The position numbers and the translations under genes were made by a program. This document shows positions 1 to 7,002 of a DNA stretch of 64,000 nucleotides, one piece after another. Each line of letters starts with the position of its first letter. The stretch's first letter is position 1. The notes beneath the pieces are model-generated. The model was not told where the DNA came from. It did no database searches and worked only from the letters and a program-made list of their open reading frames with translations. Source of the DNA: Clostridia bacterium (GTDB taxonomy: Bacteria > Bacillota > Clostridia > Christensenellales > Aristaeellaceae); the NCBI GenBank assembly GCA_017552615.1, contig JAFZPI010000023.1, forward strand, positions 1-64,000, given 5' to 3'.

Positions 1-163
1 CATCAAGCTGCCCGACGGCGTCGAGATGGTCATGCCCGGTGACAACATCGACATGGAGATCACCCTGATCACGCCCATCGCCATGGAGCAGGGCCTGCGC
101 TTCGCTATCCGCGAGGGCGGCCGCACCGTTGGCTCCGGCGTCGTGGCCAAGGTCATCGAATAA
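1..163 (+). CDS. tuf: Elongation factor Tu, C-terminal end (partial)
   Basis: The last 53 codons of EF-Tu, reading in from outside the window (first full codon at 2). EF-Tu carries aminoacyl-tRNA to the ribosome as a GTP complex. The visible part is domain 3, with the family-typical stretches [35 protein letters not shown] and the ending VAKVIE. rpmG, secE and nusG follow on the same strand with short gaps, the usual order in Firmicutes. The G domain lies outside the window, so integrity of the whole gene cannot be judged. Confidence 0.97.
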   Translation, partial: IKLPDGVEMVMPGDNIDMEITLITPIAMEQGLRFAIREGGRTVGSGVVAKVIE

Positions 164-185
164 TTGACGCAGGAGGTGCCCAGGT

Positions 186-347
186 ATGGCGAAAGGCGTT
201 CGTCAGAAGATTTGCCTTGCCTGCACGGAGTGCAAGCAGCGCAACTACAACAACATGAAGAACAAGAAGAACACCCCGGACCGCGTCGAGCTGAAGAAGT
301 ACTGCCCCTTCTGCAAGAAGCACACCGTGCACCGCGAGACCCGGTAA
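186..347 (+). CDS. rpmG: 50S ribosomal protein L33
   Basis: A 53-residue basic protein of the large ribosomal subunit, too short for many ORF lists. It keeps two zinc-ligand pairs, CTEC and CPFC, so it is the zinc-binding (C+) form of L33. The sequence begins [20 protein letters not shown] and ends in HTVHRETR, typical of bacterial L33 in both length and motif. A strong AGGAGG lies 9 bases upstream of the ATG. It sits 22 bases after tuf and 34 bases before secE, as in many Firmicutes. Confidence 0.95.
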   Translation: MAKGVRQKICLACTECKQRNYNNMKNKKNTPDRVELKKYCPFCKKHTVHRETR

Positions 348-381
348 TGCCCCGCAAACATAGCGTGAGGATGTGAAAACA

Positions 382-924
382 ATGGCTGACGAAAAGAAGG
401 CGAAGGACGGCGCAAAGCAGGAGGCCAAGGCTGAAAACAAGGTCATTGCCTGGTTCAAAGCTCTGCCCAAGCGCATTGCGACGCCTTTCAAGAACATGGT
501 CAACGAGCTCAAGCGCGTGACCTGGCCCAGCAAGCAGAAGCTGATCCGCTACTCCATCATCGTGCTGGTGTTTGTGCTGGTCATGATGCTCATCATCGGT
601 CTGTTTGACTTCGGTTCCGCCAGACTGGTGAACGCGCTGCATATCCAGAAGGCCGCAGAGACCACCGAAGCTGCCGCTGAGACCGGAGTGACGGAAGAGG
701 CTGCCGAGACCGCCGAAGGCACGGAGAATACGGAGAACACCGAACCGACGGAGACAACGGAGAATCCCGAGTCGACCGACGTTACGGAAAGCACCGAATC
801 TACCGATACTTCCGAGTCTGCTGAGGCCGCCGGGACAACGGAAAACACGGAAACCGAAACGCAGGAATCCGCGGAACCCGAATCCCAGGAAACCAGTGCT
901 CCGATCACCACCGATAACGAGTAA
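382..924 (+). CDS. secE: Preprotein translocase subunit SecE with long acidic C-terminal tail
   Basis: SecE clamps SecY in the SecYEG protein-export channel. The conserved core is clear: the amphipathic segment NELKRVTWPSKQKLIRYS followed by one membrane span (IIVLVFVLVMMLIIGLF, about residues 60-78). The N-terminus is Lys/Ala-rich. Unusually, about 95 residues follow the span, almost all Thr, Glu, Ser and Ala in repeats such as TENTENTEPTETTENPEST. With normal SecE topology this tail lies outside the membrane. ATG at 382 is preferred over GTG 373 because of spacing from the GTGAGG at 365-370. The gene precedes nusG by 27 bases. Confidence 0.93.
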   Translation: MADEKKAKDGAKQEAKAENKVIAWFKALPKRIATPFKNMVNELKRVTWPSKQKLIRYSIIVLVFVLVMMLIIGLFDFGSARLVNALHIQKAAETTEAAAETGVTEEAAETAEGTENTENTEPTETTENPESTDVTESTESTDTSESAEAAGTTENTETETQESAEPESQETSAPITTDNE

Positions 925-951
925 TCCAACCCCATTTTCAGGAGCAAGAAC

Positions 952-1530
952 ATGAGCGACAACACCAAGGAATTCCAGGATTCGATGGTGCCGCAGGAAC
1001 AGGCGGGCAAACTGTGCTGGTACGTCGTCCACACCTATTCGGGGTATGAGAACAAGGTTCTCGACACCCTGCAGAAGAGCGTGGAAAACTCCGCAGAGAT
1101 GTCCAAACTGATCCGCGACATCCGGATCCCCATGGAAGAAGTCGAGGAGATCCGCAAGGGCAAACGCGTCAAGGTGCAGCGCAAGATCTATCCCGGCTAC
1201 GTGATGGTGCAGATGATCTGGACCACCGAGAGCTGGTACCTCGTGCGCAATACCCGCGGCGTGACGGGCTTTGTGGGCCCCGAGAGCAAGCCGGTCCCCC
1301 TCTCCGACGCGGAGGTGGAGGCCATGCTCAACCCCGTGGCCGCCGAGGTCAAGACGGACATTGCCATCGGGCAGGATGTCCGCGTCCTCTCCGGCACGCT
1401 CGAGAACCTCATCGTCCCGGTCGAGGATATCGATCCGATGCTGGGCACCGTCAAGGTGAAGGTGATGATGTTCGCCGGGCGCGAGCAGCTGGTGGAGCTG
1501 CCCATGGATCAGGTTCAGCGCGTGGACTGA
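952..1530 (+). CDS. nusG: Transcription termination/antitermination factor NusG
   Basis: NusG binds RNA polymerase and controls pausing, Rho action and transcription-translation coupling. The 192 residues hold the NGN domain (WYVVHTYSGYENKV near residue 23; KIYPGYVMVQM; VRNTRGVTGFVG) and a C-terminal KOW-type domain beginning about residue 138, with VRVLSGTLENLIVPVEDIDP. The KOW loop is a variant: family members usually show GPF..F.G where this protein has GTLENLIVPV. The SD sequence AGGAG precedes the ATG. Order secE-nusG-rplK is standard. Confidence 0.96.
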   Translation: MSDNTKEFQDSMVPQEQAGKLCWYVVHTYSGYENKVLDTLQKSVENSAEMSKLIRDIRIPMEEVEEIRKGKRVKVQRKIYPGYVMVQMIWTTESWYLVRNTRGVTGFVGPESKPVPLSDAEVEAMLNPVAAEVKTDIAIGQDVRVLSGTLENLIVPVEDIDPMLGTVKVKVMMFAGREQLVELPMDQVQRVD

Positions 1531-1632
1531 TAAAGCCCACGCTGAATGGAACAGTCCTTCCCGGGTGGGGGGGACGTGGGAGGAAGCCCAAAGCTTCCGC
1601 ATGACCACAAAAGTTTAGGAGGTGCCATAACC

Positions 1633-2058
1633 ATGGCAAAGAAAGTCACTGCATTCATCAAGCTGCAGGTTCCCGCGGGCAAGGCCAACCCGGCCCCGCC
1701 CATCGGTCCGGCGCTCGGCCAGCACGGCGTGAACATCCCCGGCTTCTGCAAGGAGTTCAACGAGCGCACCAAGAACGATGTGGGCCTGATTATCCCCGTC
1801 GTGATCACCGTCTACTCTGACCGTTCCTTCACCTTCATCACCAAGACGCCGCCGGCGCCGGTGCTGATCAAGAAGGAACTGGGCATCGAGACCGCTTCCG
1901 CCCGCCCCAACCGCGACAAGGTTGGCCAGCTGACCAAGGAGCAGGTCACCAAGATCGCCAAGATCAAGATGCCCGACCTGAATGCCGCGAGCCTGGAAGC
2001 CGCCGAGAGCATGGTGGCCGGTACCGCCCGCAGCATGGGTGTCACCGTCGAACAGTAA
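1633..2058 (+). CDS. rplK: 50S ribosomal protein L11
   Basis: L11 forms the GTPase-associated centre of the large subunit. This 141-residue protein has the expected length and hallmarks: [46 protein letters not shown], and the ending [11 protein letters not shown]. An in-frame ORF extends upstream to 1546, but the strong SD TAGGAGGTG at 1615-1623 and the conserved start MAKKV fix the start at 1633. The 102-base gap after nusG shows no clear regulatory fold. Confidence 0.97.
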   Translation: MAKKVTAFIKLQVPAGKANPAPPIGPALGQHGVNIPGFCKEFNERTKNDVGLIIPVVITVYSDRSFTFITKTPPAPVLIKKELGIETASARPNRDKVGQLTKEQVTKIAKIKMPDLNAASLEAAESMVAGTARSMGVTVEQ

Positions 2059-2115
2059 TCATCGGACAAATGTGGGAGGACAGAGTGCCGCTAACACCAC
2101 ATGGGAGGAATTAGA

Positions 2116-2805
2116 ATGAAGCATGGCAAGAAATATGCGGAGAGCCTGAAGCTCATCGACTCCGCGACCCTGTATGACCCCGATCAGGCCTGTGACCTGG
2201 CTATCAAGACCGGCAAGGCCAAGTTCGACGAGACCGTGGAAGTCTCCGTCCGCCTGGGCGTTGACCCCCGCCACGCTGACCAGCAGGTCCGCGGCGCCGT
2301 GGTTCTGCCCAACGGAACCGGCAAGACCATCCGCGTCCTGGTCATCGCCAAAGGCGAGAAGGCCAAGGAAGCGGAAGCCGCCGGCGCTGACTTCGTGGGC
2401 GCTGAGGACATGATCGCCAAGATCCAGCAGGAAAACTGGTTTGGCTTCGATGTCTGCGTTGCAACTCCTGACATGATGGGCCTCGTCGGCCGCATCGGCC
2501 GCGTCCTAGGCCCCAAGGGCCTCATGCCGAACCCCAAGTCCGGCACCGTCACGATGGACGTGACCCGCGCCGTGAAGGACATCAAAGCCGGTAAAGTCGA
2601 GTATCGTCTCGACAAGACCGCCATCATCCACTGCCCCATCGGCAAGGTTTCCTTCGGCGTCGAGAAGCTGAACGAGAACCTGGCTGTTCTGATGGAAGCC
2701 ATCATCAAGGCAAAGCCCGCTGCCGCCAAGGGCACCTATGTCCGCTCGGTCTACCTGAGCAGCACCATGGGCCCCGCGGTCCGCGTGAATCCGCTGAAGT
2801 TCTGA
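2116..2805 (+). CDS. rplA: 50S ribosomal protein L1
   Basis: L1 forms the mobile L1 stalk at the tRNA exit site and in many bacteria represses its own mRNA. The 229 residues match family length, with [16 protein letters not shown] at the start and the signature region [20 protein letters not shown] in the middle. ATG 2116 is chosen over ATG 2101 because the SD GGGAGGA lies between them, 6 bases before 2116. It is the last gene of this operon: a terminator follows and rplJ/rplL are not here. Confidence 0.97.
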   Translation: MKHGKKYAESLKLIDSATLYDPDQACDLAIKTGKAKFDETVEVSVRLGVDPRHADQQVRGAVVLPNGTGKTIRVLVIAKGEKAKEAEAAGADFVGAEDMIAKIQQENWFGFDVCVATPDMMGLVGRIGRVLGPKGLMPNPKSGTVTMDVTRAVKDIKAGKVEYRLDKTAIIHCPIGKVSFGVEKLNENLAVLMEAIIKAKPAAAKGTYVRSVYLSSTMGPAVRVNPLKF

Positions 2806-2829
2806 TGAACTGATGGCGTAAAGCAAAAG

Positions 2830-2858
2830 CCTCCCTGCGATTGTTCAGGGAGGTTTTT
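2830..2858 (+). terminator. Rho-independent terminator after rplA
   Basis: A perfect 8-bp stem, CCTCCCTG paired with CAGGGAGG across an 8-base loop, is followed by five T. It lies 24 bases after the rplA stop and before the convergent MATE gene, so it ends the ribosomal-protein transcript. Confidence 0.9.
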
Positions 2859-2875
2859 GCGTAGCATATTTCGGG

Positions 2876-4234
2876 TCACGCTTGCTTCTTTTCCATTTTC
2901 CATCTCCCGGAGAGATAGAACGTGCCGCCGATCACAAACGGCATGAAGCCCGCCAGGGCATCGCCGAGCCAAAAGCCTTTGCATTCCATGTTCAGCGCGA
3001 AGCCCAGCAGCGCAGCCAGGCCTACCCTGCTGATTACGCCGTCGATGATCGCCACAGCCAGGTTCAGGTTGGACCGGCCCGAGCCGTTGATCAGGGAGAA
3101 GGCGGCGCTGCGCGTGGCCGATCCGAAGAGATTCAGGATAATGGGAAGGGTCAGGACAGCTGCCGCCTCGGCAAAGCCTTCCTTGCTGTTGAACATCCCA
3201 TAGATGGCATCTGGCCAGAGCAGCATAGCTCCGGTGCCCAGCACAGCGATGACCAGCCCGACCGTCAGAACCGTCGCGAGGATCACGTTGACCCGCTTAT
3301 AAGCCCGCGCACCGAGGTTCTGGCCCGTCATGCTGCTGCCGGCGGTGGTGAAGGACTGCGAGATGATGCCCGCCATCATGTTGATCTTGTTATACACACC
3401 GGCCAGCGCGGAGTTCTCGACGCCGGTCGCGTTGATCCACGCGCTCAGCACGATCTTGGAGAGGTTGATGGCGGCGGACTGGATGGCCATCGGAATGCCA
3501 AGGGCCAGCAGACGCTTGGTCGCGACCGGATCGGGCCGGAAGCTGGCCGGTTTGAAGTCGAAGCCAAAGGCCTCACGCTTCTTGTACAAATAGATGATCG
3601 AGGCCACAAAGCTGATACCCTGTCCGATGACGGTCGCCAGCGCGGCGCCGAAGACCTCCCATTTGAAGACAGCCACGAACAGCAGGTCCAGCGCGGTGTT
3701 CAGCACCGCGGCGACAGCGATGAACACGAACGGCCGCTTGCTGTCTCCCATGCCGCGCAGGATGGCGCTGACAATGTTATAGCCGTAGATAAAGGGCAAG
3801 CCCACGATGCAAGTCACCATGTAATCCATGGTATAATCCAGGGCTTCACCCGGCGTATTGAGCCACTGCAGAACATGGTGCCGCAAACCAAAGCAGATCA
3901 GTGCGATACCCACAGACGTGCTGAGCAGCAGCGTGAACATCGTCCCGATGGTCTTGCGGATGTCATCCGGCCGCTGCTCGCCCACGGCCCTGGCAATCAG
4001 TACCTGCCCTGCGGAAGCAAAGCCCATCGCGATAAAGGTCAGCAGATGCAGGATATCGCCGCCGATGGATACCGCAGACATACCCGCGTCGCCGATCACC
4101 TGCCCCACGACCACCATGTCCACCAGGTTATAGACCGCCTGCAGGGCATTGGAAAAAAACAGCGGCATGGCGAATTTGAACAGGAGGGGCACCACAGGTC
4201 CCCGGGTCAGATCGCGCACCATGGTTTTCTGCAT
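2876..4234 (-). CDS. MATE family efflux transporter
   Basis: A 452-residue membrane protein of the MATE family, which exports drugs, toxins or metabolites against a Na+ or H+ gradient. The N-terminal repeat begins near residue 14 with PLLFKFAMPLFFSNALQAVY, NLVDMVVVGQVIGDAGMSAV, and the second half repeats the pattern (LGIPMAIQSAAINLSKIVLS). About 12 hydrophobic segments are readable, the normal MATE number. It converges on rplA and diverges from the toxin-antitoxin pair. Substrate cannot be told from sequence. A second, only distantly similar MATE lies at 13226-14638. Confidence 0.93.
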   Translation of the reverse strand: MQKTMVRDLTRGPVVPLLFKFAMPLFFSNALQAVYNLVDMVVVGQVIGDAGMSAVSIGGDILHLLTFIAMGFASAGQVLIARAVGEQRPDDIRKTIGTMFTLLLSTSVGIALICFGLRHHVLQWLNTPGEALDYTMDYMVTCIVGLPFIYGYNIVSAILRGMGDSKRPFVFIAVAAVLNTALDLLFVAVFKWEVFGAALATVIGQGISFVASIIYLYKKREAFGFDFKPASFRPDPVATKRLLALGIPMAIQSAAINLSKIVLSAWINATGVENSALAGVYNKINMMAGIISQSFTTAGSSMTGQNLGARAYKRVNVILATVLTVGLVIAVLGTGAMLLWPDAIYGMFNSKEGFAEAAAVLTLPIILNLFGSATRSAAFSLINGSGRSNLNLAVAIIDGVISRVGLAALLGFALNMECKGFWLGDALAGFMPFVIGGTFYLSGRWKMEKKQA

Positions 4235-4267
4235 ATCGGCGGCCTCCGTTTCTGTGGGTCTTTTTAT

Positions 4268-4296
4268 ATTATAGAGGTTTGATATGGAAAAAGCAA
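4268..4296 (-). promoter_or_regulatory. Sigma-A type promoter of the MATE gene
   Basis: On the minus strand TTGCTT (4296-4291) and TATAAT (4273-4268) are separated by 17 bases, about 34 bases before the MATE start codon. Confidence 0.7.
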
Positions 4297-4322
4297 GGCA
4301 GTATTATATTGTCGGAAAATTT

Positions 4323-4367
4323 AATTGACAATTTACTAAAATTTCGTTTATAATCGAATTGCCAATC
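4323..4367 (+). promoter_or_regulatory. Promoter and paired operator-like palindromes of the Phd/RelE operon
   Basis: TTGACA (4325-4330) and TATAAT (4349-4354) are spaced by 18 bases. Two copies of the palindrome ATTG-N-CAAT flank this promoter: ATTGACAAT at 4324-4332, extended to AATTGACAATT, covers the -35, and ATTGCCAAT at 4358-4366 covers the expected start of transcription. Their centres are 34 bp apart. Autorepression by the antitoxin or toxin-antitoxin complex through paired palindromes is the known pattern for Phd/YefM systems; the assignment here is inference. Confidence 0.72.
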
Positions 4368-4385
4368 CGAAAGGAGGTTCTGATC

Positions 4386-4709
4386 ATGACCCTTCGCGCT
4401 AATATGCTCCAGTCGCTGGTACCTATTTCCCAATTCAGCAAAGGCCAAGCTACAAAGGTCTTTGGCCGCCTGCGCAATGAACCGCAGCTTATCGTCCTGA
4501 AAAACAACACTCCGGAAGCTGTTCTGCTCTCACCCGAAGAATATATGCGCCTCAGCGAGATTGAGGAAAACTACAACCTTCTGATGCTGGCGCAAGAGCG
4601 CCTGGCAAACGGCAATCTGCGCAATGCCATTCCGGAAGACGAAGTCATGGCTTACCTGGGCATCTCGGAAGAAGATATTGACGCGGCAGAGGATGTGGAA
4701 ATCGAATGA
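4386..4709 (+). CDS. Phd/YefM family antitoxin
   Basis: A 107-residue antitoxin expected to bind operator DNA by its N-terminal half and to neutralise the following toxin by its C-terminal half. The Phd fold is recognised from SLVPISQFSKGQATKVFGRL, the strand LIVLKNNTPEAVLLSPEEYM and the helix after it. The C-terminus is acidic (EDEVMAYLGISEEDIDAAED), as expected for a toxin-wrapping tail. The in-frame ORF extends to TTG 4359, but that lies within the promoter; AAGGAGG at 4370-4376 sets ATG 4386. It overlaps the toxin gene by four bases (ATGA). Confidence 0.9.
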   Translation: MTLRANMLQSLVPISQFSKGQATKVFGRLRNEPQLIVLKNNTPEAVLLSPEEYMRLSEIEENYNLLMLAQERLANGNLRNAIPEDEVMAYLGISEEDIDAAEDVEIE

Positions 4710-5032
4710 GCGGCTGGGAAATCAAGTATTTGCCGGAAGCCCGCAAAGACCTAGCCGAACTGAATCAGTCAGTGCGACCGGAGGTTTTAAAAGCGATCCG
4801 GAAGGTTGCGCAAAACCCCGGCTATCCGGATGGTTACGGAAAACCGCTCGGCCACATTGGCGGGACCGATTTGTCAGGATTGTTCAAGATCAAGCTCAAG
4901 AAAGCGGGGCTCCGAGTCGTATATGGACTCTCCTTCAAAGATGATCTTATGACGATCATCATTATTTCAGTCAGGGCTGATAATGCTGTCTATGAAACCG
5001 CGGAGAAGCGGAGAAAGAAATATGGTTTGTAA
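4706..5032 (+). CDS. RelE/ParE superfamily toxin
   Basis: A 108-residue toxin partner of the preceding antitoxin. The RelE/ParE signature is visible: WEIKYLPEARKDLAELNQSV at the start, a middle HIGGTDLSGLFKIKLKKAGL hairpin, the core strand RVVYGLSF and a C-terminal VRADNAVYETAEKRRKK. RelE-type members cut mRNA at the ribosome, ParE-type members poison gyrase; sequence alone does not settle which, though the basic C-terminal RRKKYGL favours a RelE-like RNase. Start and antitoxin stop overlap as ATGA, so translation is coupled. Confidence 0.9.
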   Translation: MSGWEIKYLPEARKDLAELNQSVRPEVLKAIRKVAQNPGYPDGYGKPLGHIGGTDLSGLFKIKLKKAGLRVVYGLSFKDDLMTIIIISVRADNAVYETAEKRRKKYGL

Positions 5033-5120
5033 ACACCGATTCAATCCATAAGACCGTTGATGCGGCCTTTCATTTTGATTTACTTGAATAATGGCCTTGC
5101 TTTATCCTTTGCTTCTGTAA

Positions 5121-5160
5121 ACAAAATAAAAACCTATCTGCATCTAGCAATCAGATAGGT
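5121..5160 (-). terminator. Rho-independent terminator of the XRE gene
   Basis: Minus strand: a perfect 9-bp stem (ACCTATCTG / CAGATAGGT, 5132-5160) with an 11-base loop, followed by TTTTTATTTTG. The stem touches the last base of the XRE stop codon. It also lies between the convergent toxin and XRE genes. Confidence 0.88.
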
Positions 5161-5420
5161 CATGCTTCTATAACTCTTTGGGCTTCATGAGTATAATTTT
5201 GCAACTTCTCTTTTTTGTATTTGGGAATACTGAGGATCACATCGGCACTGACTTGGTAATACAGGCACAGAGTCCGTAGATGGTGCAAAGGGATTTCGTT
5301 AATGCCATTTTCATATCGGGAGTAGACCTGCTGCGTAGTGCCGAGGACTTTTGCGACCTTCGCCTGAGAGAAGTCATGGTCTTCCCGCAGCTCGCGCAGG
5401 ATCTGGTTCCATGGCTTCAT
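5160..5420 (-). CDS. XRE family helix-turn-helix regulator
   Basis: An 86-residue protein, essentially one Cro/C1 helix-turn-helix domain: MKPWNQILRELREDHDFSQA then KVAKVLGTTQQVYSRYENG and a final helix pair ending in SADVILSIPKYKK. The longer reading frame upstream to 5600 crosses the promoter of the divergent gene, so ATG 5420 with the SD GGGAGG is chosen. It is divergent from the membrane protein at 5556. The perfect inverted repeat between them, inside the neighbour's promoter, is its likely binding site. Gene has its own terminator. Confidence 0.9.
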   Translation of the reverse strand: MKPWNQILRELREDHDFSQAKVAKVLGTTQQVYSRYENGINEIPLHHLRTLCLYYQVSADVILSIPKYKKEKLQNYTHEAQRVIEA

Positions 5421-5476
5421 CCTCAATCCCTCCCTTCCGCGTTGAGTACAGTATAAGCGGGTAGGGAGGGATTTGC

Positions 5477-5505
5477 TTGACAATACACCTGAAGTGGTGT
5501 ATTCT
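5477..5505 (+). promoter_or_regulatory. Promoter with embedded perfect inverted repeat (probable XRE operator)
   Basis: TTGACA (5477-5482) and TATTCT (5500-5505) are 17 bases apart. Between them lies AATACACC-TGAAGT-GGTGTATT (5482-5503), a perfect 8-bp inverted repeat with a 6-base spacer that overlaps both promoter boxes. A repressor bound here would shut off the membrane protein gene. The XRE protein encoded next door is the obvious candidate. Confidence 0.8.
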
Positions 5506-5555
5506 AATGCTACATCAGCAAACTGTGCAGTACTCCCAGAATGGAGGTATCTTCT

Positions 5556-6599
5556 ATGGCAGAATTGACCAAAAATCAAACTATAGGTTATTTGCAGCAC
5601 GCAATTGAGTTGGAAAGCAAGATGGTCGTAATGGACGAGGTCATCGACCAGTTCACGGCAAAGCAGGATGCAAGGAAGCCGGCAGCACCCTCGCTGAAGT
5701 CAGTTCCATCCGAAATGGGAGATTATCACGAAAGCTACTGGACATTTATAAAGGGGCGGTACCTGAACTTATTCCTTTTCGTTTTTGCCGGGATATTCCT
5801 GCTGATTGCCGTTATTGGATTCATCTCAAACGCCTCGTATTACGGTTCCAAGGAGTATCAGCTTAAAGCACATAATTGGTCTGTCGTATCAGGCGAGGAT
5901 ATAAGCGCCTATAGCAACAGTTATGCCAACTCTGGGCCGAAGAGTGTTCAGACCCTGAGTTGGATTATGCTCATTGCGGCAATTACCATGATCATCATAA
6001 CGATCGTACTTTACAAGAAGCATCTTAAAGAATCCGATTTTTCACGCATAAGGAAAAACGCAGAAATCAGGAAGGAACGGCAGAAGGCTCAGCAGTCGAA
6101 TGATGTCACCTTAAGCAAATATAACACAGACCTAAACGCGTGGGCAACTTCACGAAACAACGGCTTGGCATCTCTCAACAAAAACAAGGCTGCGCTGCAG
6201 CGCATGATCGACAAATACTATGAGGCTGACTATGTCTTCCCGAAATACCGTAATCTCTCCGCGTTAACAAGCATTTATGAATACCTGTCTTCCGGACGCT
6301 GCGATGAACTGACAGGGCCAAACGGCGCCTACAATCTCTATGAAAGTGAACTCCGCCAGAATCTCATCATCGCGCAACTGAGTATCATCATCGCCAATCT
6401 GGAGCAAATCCGCCAGAATCAGTACACACTGTATCAGGAGATGACGAAGATCAACGCGACCACCCGCAAGATCTCTGCACAGCTCGATACACTCACGTCC
6501 TACACCTATACATTGGCAGAACTCACCGCGCTAAACACCTTCTACAGCGGTGTCAACGCTGCAAATACGGCCGCCGTGGCCTATCTTGGTACGCTCTGA
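5556..6599 (+). CDS. Membrane protein of unknown function, two TM segments and coiled coil
   Basis: A 347-residue protein that I do not recognise. It has a soluble N-terminal part with a short helix, a first TM span near residues 67-89 (YLNLFLFVFAGIFLLIAVIG), an external Ser/Asn/Tyr-rich loop, a second span near 133-153 (LSWIMLIAAITMIIITIVLY), a long charged helix likely to be coiled coil, and a C-terminal helical domain rich in Asn, Gln and Thr. Start at ATG 5556 follows the GGAGG in ATGGAGG; ATG 5541 overlaps that SD and is less likely. Base composition is lower in GC than the housekeeping neighbours. Its promoter carries the probable XRE operator. Confidence 0.75.
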   Translation: MAELTKNQTIGYLQHAIELESKMVVMDEVIDQFTAKQDARKPAAPSLKSVPSEMGDYHESYWTFIKGRYLNLFLFVFAGIFLLIAVIGFISNASYYGSKEYQLKAHNWSVVSGEDISAYSNSYANSGPKSVQTLSWIMLIAAITMIIITIVLYKKHLKESDFSRIRKNAEIRKERQKAQQSNDVTLSKYNTDLNAWATSRNNGLASLNKNKAALQRMIDKYYEADYVFPKYRNLSALTSIYEYLSSGRCDELTGPNGAYNLYESELRQNLIIAQLSIIIANLEQIRQNQYTLYQEMTKINATTRKISAQLDTLTSYTYTLAELTALNTFYSGVNAANTAAVAYLGTL

Positions 6600-6689
6600 A
6601 CATCCTGCCTGATTACGCTCAGCGCCTCCCGAAGCAAGTTGCTCAGAGGTCGATGCAATTCATGTCCTTTGACAAAGCATCGCGTGTGC

Positions 6690-6718
6690 TTGACAAATAC
6701 TCGCCCGTGTAATACGAT
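6690..6718 (+). promoter_or_regulatory. Promoter for the small-peptide RNA
   Basis: TTGACA (6690-6695) and TACGAT (6713-6718) with a 17-base spacer. A GC-rich hairpin, CCCTTG-CCCG-CAAGGG (6721-6736), begins around the predicted transcript 5' end. Confidence 0.6.
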
Positions 6719-6798
6719 CTCCCTTGCCCGCAAGGGCCGAAGAGTGAACAACAAACGCGCTGGCGGTTGCTCCATCCCTCCGAAAGGAGGTGATGCTT

Positions 6799-6888
6799 AT
6801 GAGACTGACGTTTCATATCGGACCGTTTACGGTATCGATTCTGATTCGAAAGACCCATAAGAAGAACAGCCGCCACTCTGCCAAGTGA
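6799..6888 (+). CDS. Small basic peptide, possible type I toxin
   Basis: A 29-residue reading frame, MRLTFHIGPFTVSILIRKTH followed by KKNSRHSAK. The first 16 residues are mostly hydrophobic and the tail is strongly basic. A very strong SD, AAGGAGGTGAT, sits 5-9 bases before the ATG but is locked in a 5-bp hairpin. An antisense promoter faces the 3' end. Size and layout resemble type I toxins, yet the hydrophobic segment (about 12 residues) is short for a membrane-spanning toxin. It could instead be a leader peptide of a regulatory RNA. Confidence 0.55.
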   Translation: MRLTFHIGPFTVSILIRKTHKKNSRHSAK

Positions 6889-6960
6889 CGGCTGTCTCTG
6901 CGGCGTAGCCGCAATCACTGTCCGAACTTGAGGAGCAACCGTTTGCGTGGTTCACTCTTC
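6859..6960 (-). ncRNA. Predicted antisense RNA to the small-peptide mRNA
   Basis: On the minus strand TTGACA (6994-6989) and TACAAT (6972-6967) are spaced by 16 bases. A transcript starting near 6960 would run into a terminator-like fold: ACAGCCGTCAC paired with GTGGCGGCTGT (11 bp, one G-T pair, 6895-6866) followed by TCTTCTT. The roughly 100-base RNA would be complementary to the last codons and 3' part of the peptide mRNA, including both right arms of its long-range inverted repeats. Confidence 0.55.
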
Positions 6961-7002
6961 GCTTTTATTGTAACTGTTTTGGGATAATTGTCAAGTACCG
7001 GA

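Larger units (their letters stand above)
6738..6961 (+). ncRNA. Structured mRNA with nested long-range inverted repeats and SD hairpin
   Basis: Two perfect nested inverted repeats surround a 29-codon reading frame. CGAAGAGTGAAC at 6738-6749 pairs with GTTCACTCTTCG at 6950-6961 (12 bp). CGGTTGCTCC at 6764-6773 pairs with GGAGCAACCG at 6932-6941 (10 bp). Inside, CCTCC-GAAA-GGAGG (6777-6790) folds the Shine-Dalgarno into a tetraloop hairpin. Two more hairpins lie near 6866-6895 and 6900-6912. Long-distance 5'/3' pairing plus a blocked SD is the known behaviour of type I toxin mRNAs; the assignment is inference. Confidence 0.65.

Noticed and set aside
4359..4385. Upstream TTG start for the Phd antitoxin
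   Set aside because: It lies between the -10 box and the SD, before or at the transcript start, so it cannot be a usable start codon.
5421..5600. N-terminal extension of the XRE protein to 5600
   Set aside because: It would pass through the divergent gene's promoter, operator and SD, and lacks its own SD; the helix-turn-helix begins right after ATG 5420.
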